From: Nitrospirales bacterium
GTDB taxonomy: Bacteria; Nitrospirota; Nitrospiria; Nitrospirales; UBA2166
Assembly (NCBI GenBank): GCA_029261375.1
Contig: JAJDBL010000346.1
Coordinates: 1-7,280, forward strand
Direction of reading: 5' to 3'
Length of the DNA stretch: 7,280 bases
The position numbers and the translations under genes are program-made. The notes below the pieces were generated by a model, which had not been told where the DNA came from, did no database searches, and worked only from the letters and a program-made list of their open reading frames with translations. Of the stretch, positions 7,073 through 7,280 are shown one piece after another (the first letter of the stretch is position 1; every line of letters begins with the position of its first letter).

Positions 7073-7280
7073 TCATGTGGGTGACACGGCAGCGTGACGT
7101 GAACCGCTGTGCTCTGGCCCAAGCGGCTTGAACACACGAAGAAGCACGGCTAGCAAGGTCAGATTGCTCATGAGCGCGACTAACATGGCCATCCCAGTCA
7201 AGACGCCAAAATAGATGGTGGGGATGAAGTTAGAGAACGCAAGGATCGAGAAGCCCACCGTCACTGTGAGCGCCGTGTAG
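7073..7280 (-). CDS. MMPL/RND-type transporter, C-terminal fragment (cut by window edge)
   Basis: Only the last 68 codons are visible; the frame is open to the right edge, so the gene continues outside the window and is not broken. The fragment begins in a hydrophobic stretch (YTALTVTVGFSILAFS), continues with a short polar turn (NFIPT), and then has a final membrane helix (IYFGVLTGMAMLVALMSNLTLLAVLL, residues 22-47) ending in a short soluble tail. The pattern FSxFxPTxYFGxLTGxAMLxALxxNLxLLxxLL is that of the last two membrane helices of MMPL/RND exporters, a group that includes the hopanoid-associated HpnN. These pumps move lipids or hydrophobic compounds across the inner membrane using the proton gradient. 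It lies 107 bp upstream of, and in the same direction as, the MlaC-type gene, supporting a shared transport role. The substrate cannot be read from this fragment, and a conserved hydrophobic patch alone leaves some doubt about the subfamily. Confidence 0.75.
   Translation of the reverse strand, partial: YTALTVTVGFSILAFSNFIPTIYFGVLTGMAMLVALMSNLTLLAVLLRVFKPLGPEHSGSRHAAVSPT

Overview
The window looks like chromosomal DNA from a diderm (Gram-negative-type) bacterium that uses the MEP isoprenoid pathway. The evidence is a complete dxs and a complete ispG, an outer-membrane beta-barrel ending in Phe, and a periplasmic MlaC-family lipid carrier. Base composition is moderate and looks even throughout. 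The gene styles remind me of Nitrospirota or related deep-branching diderms, but that is an impression and cannot be settled from the sequence alone. I see no phage, IS, CRISPR, tRNA or rRNA signatures.

Layout: (1) bases 1-789, plus strand, hold the C-terminal part of a serine hydrolase of the class C beta-lactamase/AmiE type, whose start lies outside the window. (2) Everything else is on the minus strand. In transcription order (right to left) it is: the C-terminal end of an MMPL/RND-type membrane transporter (7280-7073), an MlaC/Ttg2D/HpnM-type periplasmic lipid-binding protein (6965-6342), an Omp85-type outer-membrane barrel without POTRA domains (6324-5125), dxs (4989-3094), ispG (3078-1945) and a DHH/DHHA1 phosphoesterase (1774-761). 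The phosphoesterase and the serine hydrolase converge and their 3' ends overlap by 29 bp.

How they may work together: the first three minus-strand genes supply one protein for each envelope layer (inner-membrane RND pump, periplasmic lipid shuttle, outer-membrane barrel) and look like a trans-envelope lipid transport module. Directly downstream are dxs and ispG, the first committed enzyme and the penultimate enzyme of the MEP pathway. An RND plus MlaC-type pair beside isoprenoid genes recalls the hopanoid-associated HpnN/HpnM pair, so traffic of a polyisoprenoid lipid to the outer membrane is a reasonable hypothesis, but no hopanoid biosynthesis gene is in view. A perfect 8-bp-stem hairpin and a 135-bp spacer separate the transport genes from dxs-ispG. 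A 170-bp spacer with a strongly pyrimidine-rich transcript tract separates ispG from the DHH gene. The two spacers suggest up to three transcriptional modules.

Most of the window is ordinary housekeeping. The best candidate for something under-described is the RND / MlaC / POTRA-less Omp85 trio next to isoprenoid genes.
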